Source: Helichrysum umbraculigerum
Lineage: Eukaryota; Streptophyta; Magnoliopsida; Asterales; Asteraceae
Direction: 5' to 3'
Assembly: GCA_949592205.1 (NCBI GenBank)
Contig: CATIUR010000003.1
Span: 82,237,001-82,301,000, forward strand
DNA: 64,000 bases
Made by a program: the position numbers and the translations under genes. Shown here piece after piece: positions 41,395 to 53,200 of the stretch (position 1 is its first letter; the number at the start of each line of letters is the position of its first letter). The notes below the pieces were generated by a model. The model did no database searches and was not told the DNA's origin. It worked only from the letters and a program-made list of their open reading frames with translations.

Positions 41395-44300
41395 CTAGTA
41401 ATCACGTAAGACAACAACACAACAACACATGACCTATACGAATACTAAACACTTCAAATACACTTTACAAGTATTTCATTTCAACATTTCAATAATAACG
41501 TTTTGAGATTATTATTACAATTAATCACCAACGAGCCGTATACGATTTTCACAACTTTAAACATAAACATTAACCAAAGTATTTGGACATAACTAGTTGA
41601 GGGAACAACTAGCATAGATGGTCTGTAAAGTCATCTAATCAAATAAAACCTTGCGCGTCTAAGACGCCCTGCAGGTTTCAGTCGATTGAACGACATCATT
41701 TGTCTTGTAAACCATCATTTGTGCTTGATAGCATCTCATTAGGCTCAGGTGAGTCTCATAGCCCCTTTTTAAATACTTTTACCTAGGGGTGTGATTGCAT
41801 TGCTCTGTTTTGTTTTACAATATGAACGCAAGTACCATCAAATCAAATACTACATGAGTTATTTTCACTAATCATTTTAAAGCCCTCCATCAGCATAGTT
41901 TGGTAATATGTAGTAGCGTGAATATTAGTATATGGTACCATATAGGTTTGACCAGCCTCATCCGGGTTAGCACACACTAACTGGTAAAACGGATGTATTA
42001 ATATTTGTGAAGACGAGTGTTGATTAGGCACTCATAGGAGGCACCTCGATCAGGATACCTTAAATGTGGACCTGACATCTCGTGTTAAGCTCAGACTATG
42101 TGCTCATGGCTGTATAACTTTTATTTTGCTTAATTGCATTTTAAATTCAATTATCATTAAATCTTGCGGTTCATACAAATATGTGTTGACATACAAACCT
42201 GTGAGCTCACCAGCGTTTTGCTGACCCATTTTAGCATGTATCACAGGTACTCAACAGCAGTAGGTCTGCCACTCAAGATGTCCATTAGCTCGAGTCACAT
42301 TCAGACATCAAGAGATTGTCATGCATTACTATATTTTGTATAAATTAGTTATGCCATAGAATCTCTATCATTCGAACTCAAGGGCTTTTGTAAACTATAT
42401 TATAACGGTGTAAAACCTTTATTTTATCAATGTATTTGTAAACGACGCATGTAGTGGTCGTTCATTATGTAATCTTGTGTGCTTTGTATATTGATTAGTC
42501 GCGCCCCGAACCGACCCGCTTCCGCATCATAATTTGGGAGGAATTTAGCCCACTATTAGACATTTCACCTATTGCCTTAGAAGCTAAGTACACTGTAGAG
42601 TTAGCAAATGGCAAATTGATTGAGGCCGATAGTGTAATACCAAATTGCACCCTAAACCTCGCAAATGAACTATTTCCCATAAACCTCATACCCATCGAGA
42701 TTGGAAGTTTTGACATAGTAGTAGGCATGGATTGGCTATCCAAGCATCGAGCTGAAGTTGTATGTCATGACAAGATCGTTCGTATTCCTCTCGTCACTGG
42801 TAGTACTTTGATCATACAAGGGGAGACCAGTAGGACGAGATTGAATATCATATCCTGCATGAAGACTCGTAAGTACCTTAGGAAAAGTTATCAGGCAATC
42901 CTCGCTCATGTTATTGAGAAAAAGTCGGAAGAGAAACGACTCGAGGATGTGCCCATCGTTAGAGACTTTCCAGAAGTCTTTCCTGAAGAATTGCCTGGTC
43001 TTCCACCACCAAGGCAAGTTGAGTTCTCAATAGACCTTGTGCCTGGGGCAGCACCCGTGGCACGAGCACCATTTCGTTTAGCCCCTTCAGAACTTCAGGA
43101 GTTGTCTACTCAGTTGCAGGAACTTCTGGATAAGGGTTTCATAAGACCGAGTTCTTCACCCTGGGGAGCTCCGGTCCTGTTTGTGAAAAAGAAGGACGGT
43201 TCATTCAGGATGTGTATCGACTACAGAGAGTTGAACAAATTAACCATCAAGAACCGTTATCCACTTCCCCGTATTGATGACCTGTTCGACCAACTCCAAG
43301 GGTCAAGTGTTTATTCAAAAATAGATCTACGATCGGGTTATCATCAGTTACGAGTTCGCGATGAAGACATTCCGAAAACCGCTTTCCGAACTCGCTATGG
43401 TCATTATGAGTTTCAGGTTATGGCCTTTGGTTTGACTAACGCACCGGCAGTATTCATGGATCTAATGAACCGAGTGTGTAAACCATATCTTGACAAGTTT
43501 GTCATTGTCTTCATAGACGACATTCTTATCTACTCGCGTAACGAGCAAGAGCACGCGCAGCATCTCAAAACAATTCTAGAACTTCTTAGACACGAAGAGT
43601 TATATGCAAAATTCTCCAAGTGTGAGTTCTGGATGCAAACTGTTCAATTCCTTGGTCATGTGATTGACAGTCAGGGAATTCATGTTGATCCCTCAAAGAT
43701 CGCGGCTATCAAGTGCTGGCAAGCACCGTCAACGCCGACAGAAGTACGCCAATTTTTAGGACTGGCTGGTTACTATCGGCGCTTCATTGAGAATTTCTCC
43801 AAGATAGCTCAACCACTCACAACACTGACTCAGAAAGAGAAGAAGTTCAATTGGACTGATAAGCAGGAGTCAGCGTTCCAGTTATTAAAGCAAAAGCTTT
43901 GCAGTGCGCCTATCTTATCACTACCCGAAGGTAACGAAGACTTCGTGGTATACTGCGATGCTTCGCATCAGGGACTTGGTTGCGTGTTGATGCAACGAGA
44001 GAAAGTCATAGCTTACGCCTCCCGACAACTTAAAGTTCACGAGAAGAACTACACGACCCATGATCTCGAATTAGGAGCCGTAGTGTTCGCACTCAAAATC
44101 TGGAGACATTATCTGTATGGCACAAAATGTACTATCTTCACTGATCATAAGAGTCTCCAGCACATATTTGATCAGAAGGATCTCAATATGAGGCAACGTC
44201 GATGGGTCGAGTTGCTCACCGATTATGACTGTGAGATCAAGTATCATCCAGGTAAAGCAAATGTAGTTGCAGATGCCCTAAGTCGAAAAGAGCGCACCAA

Positions 44301-45821
44301 ACCTCTTCGAGTCCGAGCCCTCAGTATTACCATTCATAATGATTTAATTATTCAAATTCTCACAGCTCAACTCGAAGCATTGAAACCTGAAAACATCAAG
44401 GAAGAGGCCTTGCGAAATATGGAGAATCAATTTGAAACCAAACCCAATGGGGTCAAGTACTTCGCAAATCGAATCTGGTTACCCAAGTTTGGGAATCTTC
44501 GAGACTTTGTGATGGATGAAGCTCACAAGTCCAAATACTCTATACATCCTGGATCGGACAAGATGTATCATGGCATCAAGGGACTGTACTGGTGGCCGAG
44601 CATGAAAGCTGAGATTGCCACGTACGTCAGCAAATGCCTCACATGTTCTAAGGTTAAAGCCGAATATCAGAAACCCTCCGGCTTGCTCCAGCAACCGGAA
44701 ATCCCTCAATGGAAATGGGAGCAAATCTCCATGGATTTCATCACTAAACTCCCGAAAACATCAAGTGGTTGCAATACAATATGGGTAATAGTTGATCGTC
44801 TAACCAAATCTGCTCACTTCCTTGCCATGAAGGAAACCGACAAAATGGAACGTCTCACACGAATCTATATGAAGGAGATCGTAACAACGCACGGCGTTCC
44901 AATCTCAATTATCTCTGATAGAGATAGCCGATTCACATCTAACTTTTGGCAATCATTGCAAAAGTCATTGGGTACTCGTTTAGATATGAGTACAGCCTAT
45001 CATCCACAAACCGATGGCCAAAGTGAAAGGACTATTCAAACACTGGAAGATATGTTACGCGCCTGCGTAATTGATTTCGGTGCAAATTGGGAGCATCATT
45101 TACCTTTGTGCGAATTCTCATATAATAACAGTTACCACACTAGTATTGGAGCTGCACCTTTTGAGGCACTATACGGCCGTAAGTGCCGATCGCCTATCTG
45201 TTGGACCGAAGTTGGAGATAGTCAACTCACTGGTCCTGAAATCATTCATGAAACCACCGAAAAGATCGTTGGTATCCAGCAACGGCTGAAGGCCGCACGT
45301 GATCGTCAGAAGAGTTATGCTGACGTGAGACGAAAGCATCTCGAGTTCTGTAACACCCCCAAATTTGTTTAGCGGAAGCGTTTAGTTTTAAGTACTGGGG
45401 TGTCACAATAATAAAGCATGCATACGTATCAGAGCTTATGATTACAACAGAACATAATATATTAAGATGCCAAAAGTATTAATTACAAAGTTACAATTCA
45501 TCGAATCGTATAAGTTAAAAGTAGTAAGTTTACAAAAGTAGATTTCTGAAATATGACTAAAACATTTCAGTTATACTAAAGAAATCTATATGTTTCCAAA
45601 AGTTGGCATCCTAAGCTTCAAGGGTCGCCTAATTCTCCATGTGTGTTGGCGATCTTACATGCGCAGCTAATTCCCTGAAAAACATAGTAAAAGTCAACAA
45701 CTAGGTTGAGTGAATTCACAGGTTTTATGTTGTATAATGTTGTTTCAAGTTTTGTAGTCACATTTGTTGGACCAAATACATTCGTAAATAGTAATTGCCA
45801 TAATAGTCGAGTAATGTTTAG

Positions 45822-46154
45822 TGGAACGTCATCCAAAGTATAAGTTTGGTGGGTTGTTCGCCCAAAGGGTTAAGTTTATGTGGGATGTTGCCCATAAATA
45901 GTTGTGTGGGACGTTACCCAAAATATAAGTTTGAAAAAGTGTTGCTGGTCGTTCTCCAGTAGTTTTAAAGTTTGAGTCGGTCGTTCTCCGACTAGTTACC
46001 AAATGTACCGGTCGTTCTCCGGTAAGATACCAAGTTAGCACCGGTCGTTCTCCGGTAAGATACACTGTTAGTACCGGTCGTTCTCCGGTAAGATACCATG
46101 TTAGTGTCGGTCGTTCTCCGACAAGTTACCAATATGTACCGGTCGTTCTCCGGT
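45822..46154. repeat. Array of about eleven small hairpins with covarying stems
   Basis: Stems (left/right): TGGA/TCCA, TGGG/CCCA three times, CTGG/CCAG, GTCGG/CCGAC twice and ACCGG/CCGGT four times. The last seven share the exact loop TCGTTCT; the first four have six- or seven-base loops such as ACGTTA. Examples: 45945-45959 (CTGG), 45976-45992 (GTCGG), 46007-46023 (ACCGG). Paired bases change together, so pairing is preserved across all units. In the transcript of D (minus strand) the loop would read AGAACGA. Confidence 0.88.
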
Positions 46155-46804
46155 AAGATACCAATTTAGTTTCACATAGTGATAATAGTTTTTGTTTGGA
46201 ATGCCATGTCGTACGGACAGTTGTAATAGTTGTCCACAGTTATAAGTTGTTTGTATGAGTGTGCCAAAGGCAGTTATGTGATAGTTTGTATAGCAGTTTA
46301 ACAGTTCAAGTACTCTAATTGTTAGAGTAAGTAGTATGATAAATAATCATATAGTAAAAGCAGTTATGGCAATCAGTAATCAGTAAAGCAGTTGACTATG
46401 TTTTCCACCCCAAAAGTAGTTACAAACAGTAAAAGTAGGGGCTGTGAACTCACCTGTTGAGTTTAAGTAGTTGTGCGAGTGCTAGCAAACCTAAGCCCAA
46501 GTACGGTCTGAAATCTCCTAACGTCCTAAACGTACGAGATTTAATAAGTATGTGGATGTCTAAACTAATCATCCATGCTAGTGTTTGTACATCCAAGTCA
46601 CGTCCAAATCGTTTGTTTAATGTTTGTATTTCGTTGTTTATGAAAATGTATACGACTCGTTGGTGATAGTTTGAAATCAACATTTCGATAAAACAAGTAT
46701 GTTTGTAATGTTTGTATAGTTTGTGTATCGTATAATATGTGAGTATTTGATGCCGGTTAAGTTCGATACTTAGTGAAAAATTAGTTTAGAACCTGCTGTT
46801 TTTA

Positions 46805-47037
46805 GCGACGTAAGGTGCGACGCTGGGTGGTTATGCGACGTAGGGTGCGACGTACGGGTCTACGTCGCATTCAGGTTTTGCGACGTCATGGGTTGCGTCG
46901 CATAGGCGACGCTCGCAATTTAATGCGACGTAGTGGTCTGCGTCGCTATGTGCGACGTAAGGAAGGGTAATGCGACGTAGAGGCCTACGTCGCAGTACTG
47001 TTTTCGGTCCCAATGCGACGTAGTCGCCTGTTCGACG
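46805..47037. repeat. GCGACGT palindromic array in D's LTR
   Basis: About fifteen degenerate TGCGACGTA motifs, several paired with TACGTCGCA, for example GCGACGTAGAGGCCTACGTC near 46974. It occupies the same place in the LTR as the TGCGACAC array of element A, judged by flanking similarity (AAAAAT..GTTTT before, CGAGTTTT-like after). Confidence 0.88.
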
Positions 47038-48527
47038 AACAGATCAAAGATAACGAGTTTTGGGTCGATTTCGGACGTTTTCGGTTGTATAAAACACTAA
47101 AACATGTAAATCTAAGTATATTAAACACTAAATAGCAATTATAACTTTGAAATCTAAAGATTTGCGAGATTTGTCGGAAACTTACGAGTGTCGGATTTGA
47201 AATCCGAAAAGGTAGAAGTGTAGATCGGGATGCCGTGGTCGTTTTATTCCAAAGGAGATATGTGATTCGACGCCGTTTTAGTGTAGTTTTTATGTGATTT
47301 GTGTGGTTTGTGGGTGAGTTTAGAGAGAAGGAGGAGAAAGGAAAAGAAGAGAGAGAGAGAGTGGATGGTGAAAGTGAAAGAAAAGGAGGAGGTGGATGGG
47401 GTTTTGTTCCTCATTTTCTGCCTCTGTGTTTGCGCTCCGTGTTTGTTTACCCGATCGTTAAATGTTATTTTATTTTAACTATTATGTTTTTAATTACATT
47501 TTCTTAATTATTTTTAATTATGATAATTTTTATGAAACCAAATTAACTTAGTTATAAAATTTTAAACTTTGTTTTATTTAAATTGTACGAATTAAACGTT
47601 TCGCGTTATAAAATGATTTGTAAATATTTTTGACAAAATATTTATTCGTCACCACGTTATTTAATAATTTCGTTTTATTAAATAATTTTGTTCACCAAGA
47701 GTCGTACGTTTTTGTCGCGTTTGTTTTCAATTTGTTCTGTACGTAATTACAACTAATTACGAATACGTAATACTGCGCGTACTAACTAGTTGGGTTATGC
47801 TAGACTTACCTCTAAAATGTGTTGTGAATTCACTCAAGTAGGGAATTAGCCTAATAATGCAAGTGATTAATTTAATTAATCGTGTTTAAATTTGCGGGGT
47901 GTTACATTCTCCCCTTGTTAGAGAAATCTCGTCCCGAGATTTAAAAATCAAGTCGGATCGCCCGCGGCGTATGTTCTCCGATAACACCCCCAAATTATCG
48001 TTTAGCGGAAGCGTTTAGTTTAAGTATGGGGTGTCACAAGTTCCAGGTTGGGGATCGAGTATTGCTCAAAGTATCACCTTGGAAAGGTGTCATCCGTTTT
48101 GGTAAACGTGGGAAGTTAAACCCTAGATACATCGGACCTTTTGAGATCCTTGAAAGGATTGGTCCAGTCGCATATCGATTGCAGCTACCTCCAGAGCTCA
48201 GTAGCGTGCATCCCACATTTCACGTTTCTAACCTAAAGAATTGCCTGTCCGACGAGACACTCATTATCCCGCTCGAGGAAATTCAAATCGACGACAAACT
48301 TCATTTTGTCGAAACACCAGTGGAGGTCATGGACCGTGAGGTCAAACAGCTTAAGCAAAGTCGTATCCCAATCGTCAAGGTTTGGTGGAATTCGCGGCGT
48401 GGTCCAGAATTCACCTGGGAACGAGAAGACCAGATGCGACTCAAATATCCACATCTATTTTCAGACTCCACTCACACGCCAACTTCGAGTTAAATTTCGG
48501 GACGAAATTCTCTTAACAAGGGGAGAA

Positions 48528-51196
48528 TGTGACAACCGTAAAAATTAGGACTAGTTTTTAGTTCCTAATCATTTAGAAATACGTGTAATTAGTTCTATGT
48601 ATTAGGCTAATTGTATGTATCAATATATATTGTTGAATATATATATATATCAGTACGCGATTATATTTAATCGTGCATTTTTAATCGACCGAATTCCGAT
48701 TTATCTATACGGCGTTGGTGAAAACAAGTATTAAGTAATATAGAATTTTTATTTAATACAACTCATTATTTATTACACATTATTTCGATAATATTTAAAA
48801 AGTATTTCATATTGTATAAATAACGTCTACGCAACCAAAAATACGTGAAACGCATGCAACAATCGAAATAAACTAAAGTTATATTTTATAACACATTAAT
48901 AAGTATTTTGATAAAATACTTCAACTCAAAATATCTAAAGTTCATTCGTTATTCAAAAACATACGTATGATATATAACGTCTAAATTATACGTTTAAACG
49001 ATCGGGCAAACGAACACCGCGCACTACGTAACTTTGTGGGAACAAAAATTAACCAAAACACACCCTTGTGGGGCCCATGGGTCGGATTTTTCAGCCCTCA
49101 AACAACCATCCCCCAAAATGTGGATCATGGTCTCCTCATTTGACCATAAGGCACCAATAATGCCCCTAAATCATTCATTTTGGTTCCCCTCACCTCTCTC
49201 TACTTTATCTCACTAAAATACACACACCACACCTTCTTTTCCCTCCTCAAATTCGTGCACCACCAGCCACCATCCAACTACCATCATCAACCACCATATT
49301 CTTGAAGAAAACACCAAGAAAGGAAGCAAGGAGAAGAAGTTAGCACCATCTCACCTCTCATCTCTCTCTAGAACTCGATTTTTTGTATGAAACCCTAACT
49401 TCTCTCTCTATATTTTCATGATTTACATATATTAACATGTCTAGTAGCTCAAACAACAATATTATGTCCAAAATATAAGCTCAAAAATGTTTTCATGAAC
49501 ATATACACTTAACAGTTTTCTGTTACCATAAAATCAGCTCACGAGAACATCTATAACTCGAAAACTAAGAAGAACCAACTTTAGACATCTAAACGAAAAA
49601 TGTTCATTAAGAAACTGGCTAAAACTTTCATTTTTGGCTCCCGGACCACATCCTCTCGGATCATGGTGAAAAACGTGAATCTTTGGACTGAACTCATTAT
49701 CGAACCCGATCCGACCACGTCTCATGTTTATTTTTGTTAAAAATAGTAAACGAACATCTAAATATACCATAAAGTGCAGAAATGGACTAGGTTCATATGT
49801 GGTTATGCTGGATTTTTGTTGAGACCTAGATCGACTTGAAAAGTGGTGAAAACGAGTGGTTTATCGAGTTCAAAATCTAGAAACTATAACCTTCGGCAGA
49901 AACTATAACCTTCGGCAGAAACTATAACCTTCGGCAGAAACTATAACCTTCGGCAGAAACTATAACCTTCGGCAGAAACTATAATCTTCGGGAGAAACTA
50001 TAACCTTCGGCAGAAACCATAACTTTCGGCAGAAACCTATAACTAGCAGTTTTAACTATAACAATTTAAATAAGATACAACAATCAAAGTATAATAATAA
50101 TAGTTGAGATTATTATTACCAAAAACTCACCAACGGGCCGTACACATCTTTCAAAAACTCAAATCTAATCAGTTAAACCAAATCATTTGGACATTACTAG
50201 TTGGATGAACAACTAGCATAGATGATATGATAAGACATCTAATCATTATCAAAACCTTGCGCGTTTAAGACGCCCTGCAGGTTCAGTCGTTGTAACGACA
50301 TCAAATCATTGTGAATCATTATAATTGTTGGCTAACAATTCATCAGACTCAGGTGAGTCTCATAGCCCCTTTTTTTTAAATGCTTTTACCTAGGGGTGAG
50401 ATACATGCTCGTTTTGTTTTACATGTGAACGCAAGTATCAAATTATCACGTATGCTGCATGAGTTGTTTTCATCTAATCAATCAAAGTCCTCTGAAGCAT
50501 AGTTCTGTTAATATGATTTAGCGTGAATGTTAGTGTATGGTACCATATGGGATTGACAATCCCCGTCCGAGTTAGCAAGCACTAACCTGTCAAACGGACG
50601 CATTATCATTTGTTCAAACGTATGTTGATTAGGCATACGCATAGAGGCACCCTCGATCAGGCACTTGATAGTGATCCTGACCCCTCAGTTAAGCTCAGAC
50701 TATGTGCTCATGTTAGTTGTATCAATCTTTACTTATTTGTTTAATTACAAATATTCATGTGATACCCATCAATCAATTATTTACATGCTTTGTAAATCGA
50801 ATCATTAAATCTTGCGGTTCACAAATCATATATTATCATATCAAATCTGTGAGCTCACCAGCTTTATAGCTGACCTTTTAGCATGTTATCTCAGGTACTC
50901 GGCAGTAGGTTGGACTGCCCATCAGGATACTGTAGCTCAAGTCGCATGCAATCATATAATCATCAAGAGATTTCCTTGCATTTCTATATTTTGTATAAAT
51001 TAGATATGTATTAGAATCTCTCAAATATCTATGCGAACTCATCTTTTGTAAACCATATGTAGACTCTTACGTTAATCAATGTAATTGTAAAACGACGCAT
51101 GTAGTGGTCGTTCATTATGTATCTTATGTGCTTTGTGTATTGATTAGTAGCACCCCAATGTATGCTTCCGCGAACAGTAAATCTGGGGGTGTTACA
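48528..51196 (+). repeat. Element C 3' LTR (copy 2, in duplication unit 2)
   Basis: 2669 bp; differs from copy 1 by one extra 19-bp unit (49880-50031, 8 units), a GTGGG/GGGGG change near 49037 and few other changes. Followed by TTGTA (51197-51201) as in unit 1. Confidence 0.94.
49880..50031 (+). repeat. 19-bp tandem repeat, copy 2 (8 units)
   Basis: One unit more than the 39270 array. Confidence 0.9.
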
Positions 51197-51201
51197 TTGT
51201 A

Positions 51202-53200
51202 AGAATCCCGACACTTTCGTAAAATACTTGTATTATGTTTATATAGATGATATATTGTTCATACAACTTGTTAATGTCCAAATCTAAATCTTAAAAACGT
51301 TTTTCATAAGTATGTATGTATGACAGATTCTGTCTCTCAAAAACAGTCCCACAAAATCGTTAATATCTCGAGCTCTAAGATGAGTTAGACAACCAATTTT
51401 TTTTTAAAGTTGCGTATTGAAAAGAGCTACAACTTTCGTGTTTTACACTTTTTCCAGATCTATACGGATTTAAGTATAGAAGCTGATCTTTGAATGTTAC
51501 TCGTTTCCGAACCAAATCCGACTACCTTTCATGTTGATTTTTGTTAAAAATAGCAGATGAACTTATAAAATTACCATAAAGTGCAGATTTACACTAGACC
51601 CATAGGGGAACATCTGTGATTTTTGGTGGGTCTTTATTTGGACTAAAAAGTGTAGAAAACGAGAGGGTTGTTGAGTCAAAAATCTGGAGATTATAACTAA
51701 CAGGGGCAACACGATTATAACTAACAGGGGCAACACGATTATAACTAACAGGGGCAACACGATTATAACTAACAGGGGCAACAAGATTATAACTAACAGG
51801 GGAAACACGATTATAACTAACAGGGGCAACAAGATTATAACTAACAGGGGCAACACGATTATAACTAACAGGGGCAACAAGATTATAACTAACAGGGGCA
51901 ACACGATTATAACTAACAGGGGCAACAAGATTATAACTAACAGGGGCAACAAGATTATAACTAACAGGGGCAACAAGATTATAACTAACAGGGGCAACAA
52001 GATTATAACTAACAGGGGCAACAAGATTATAATTAGAAGTGGTAACAACTAGTAATCACGTAAGACAACAACACAACAACACATGACCTATACGAATACT
52101 AAACACTTCAAATACACTTTACAAGTATTTCATTTCAACATTTCAATAATAACGTTTTGAGATTATTATTACAATTAATCACCAACGAGCCGTATACGAT
52201 TTTCACAACTTTAAACATAAACATTAACCAAAGTATTTGGACATAACTAGTTGAGGGAACAACTAGCATAGATGGTCTGTAAAGTCATCTAATCAAATAA
52301 AACCTTGCGCGTCTAAGACGCCCTGCAGGTTTCAGTCGATTGAACGACATCATTTGTCTTGTAAACCATCATTTGTGCTTGATAGCATCTCATTAGGCTC
52401 AGGTGAGTCTCATAGCCCCTTTTTAAATACTTTTACCTAGGGGTGTGATTGCATTGCTCTGTTTTGTTTTACAATATGAACGCAAGTACCATCAAATCAA
52501 ATACTACATGAGTTATTTTCACTAATCATTTTAAAGCCCTCCATCAGCATAGTTTGGTAATATGTAGTAGCGTGAATATTAGTATATGGTACCATATAGG
52601 TTTGACCAGCCTCATCCGGGTTAGCACACACTAACTGGTAAAACGGATGTATTAATATTTGTGAAGACGAGTGTTGATTAGGCACTCATAGGAGGCACCT
52701 CGATCAGGATACCTTAAATGTGGACCTGACATCTCGTGTTAAGCTCAGACTATGTGCTCATGGCTGTATAACTTTTATTTTGCTTAATTGCATTTTAAAT
52801 TCAATTATCATTAAATCTTGCGGTTCATACAAATATGTGTTGACATACAAACCTGGAGCTCACCAGCGTTTTGCTGACCCATTTTAGCATGTATCACAGG
52901 TACTCAACAGCAGTAGGTCTGCCACTCAAGATGTCCATTAGCTCGAGTCACATTCAGACATCAAGAGATTGTCATGCATTACTATATTTTGTATAAATTA
53001 GTTATGCCATAGAATCTCTATCATTCGAACTCAAGGGCTTTTGTAAACTATATTATAACGGTGTAAAACCTTTATTTTATCAATGTATTTGTAAACGACG
53101 CATGTAGTGGTCGTTCATTATGTAATCTTGTGTGCTTTGTATATTGATTAGTCGCGCCCCGAACCGACCCGCTTCCGCATCATAATTTGGGGGTGCGACA
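51202..53200 (+). mobile_element. Element B 3' LTR, terminal part (copy 2), with true LTR end
   Basis: Copy of 40572-42538, then the genuine end GGTGCGACA at 53192-53200. The next bases CAATC (53201-53205) should be B's right target-site duplication; its left partner lies outside the window. Confidence 0.9.
51689..52048 (+). repeat. 24-bp tandem repeat in B's LTR, copy 2 (14 units plus one degenerate)
   Basis: One unit more than at 41059. Confidence 0.93.

Larger units (their letters stand above)
29292..42538 (+). mobile_element. Element B 3' LTR, split by element C and cut by a duplication junction
   Basis: The LTR starts TGTGACACCC at 29292, is interrupted at 30110/40572 by element C, and continues to 42538, where it breaks off at AATTTGGG against a copy of C's pol. 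The expected end (GGTGCGACA) appears only after the second duplicated copy, at 53200. Without C the LTR would be about 2.8 kb. Confidence 0.92.
34624..42538 (+). repeat. Tandem duplication, unit 1 (7915 bp)
   Basis: Runs from inside C's protease region, through pol and C's 3' LTR, to eight-odd bases short of the end of B's 3' LTR. Position 42539 restarts at the sequence of 34624. The break joins AATTTGGG (LTR) to AGGAATTT (pol) with at most one base of shared sequence, so it arose by non-homologous joining rather than LTR-LTR recombination. Confidence 0.93.
45349..47906 (-). repeat. Element D LTR (complete)
   Basis: 2558 bp, TGTAACACCC...GGGTGTTACA on the plus strand. It holds a hairpin array (45822-46154), a GCGACGT array (46805-47037) and a purine-rich block (47318-47400) that reads CT-rich on the minus strand, probably near the transcription start. 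Confidence 0.92.
45349..48038 (-). mobile_element. Element D: LTR plus 74-bp internal remnant and a 58-bp LTR stub
   Basis: Flanked by AGTTC (45344-45348 and 48039-48043), the intact target being at 37424-37435 in C. It contains one complete LTR (45349-47906), then 47907-47980 with the reverse complement of a polypurine tract and of the end of a chromovirus pol region (minus strand CGGGACGAGATTTC, AACAAGGGGAGAA), then the first bases of a second LTR (AACACCCCCAAATT...GTGTCACA, 47981-48038). It is a minus-strand Ty3 chromovirus that lost nearly all internal sequence and most of its 5' LTR, not a simple solo LTR. Confidence 0.9.
42539..48493 (+). pseudogene. pol: Duplicated C pol, 5'-truncated and split by element D
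   Basis: Copy of C's gag-pol from the protease region onward (42539-45348), then element D, then the end of the integrase with the chromodomain-like tail (48039/48044-48493). Gag and the protease active-site motif are missing. Reverse transcriptase, RNase H and the integrase catalytic core are uninterrupted in the first piece. D enters after RRKHLEF, so the frame runs into D and stops at 45370-45372. There is no LTR or promoter of C directly upstream. Not functional as a polyprotein. Confidence 0.94.
42539..53191 (+). repeat. Tandem duplication, unit 2 (with element D inserted)
   Basis: Second copy of 34624-42538, offset by 7915 bp up to D and by a further 2695 bp (D plus TSD) after it. Only scattered substitutions are visible (for example GGGGAAACC/GGGGAGACC and ATCCGGGT/ATCCAGGT), plus one extra 19-bp repeat, one extra 24-bp repeat and a few one- or two-base indels. 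It then continues nine bases further to the true end of B's LTR. Confidence 0.93.

Noticed and set aside
48026..48060. Separate gene starting MGCHKFQVGD
   Set aside because: The first codons come from the edge of element D; the true content is the 3' end of the duplicated C pol.
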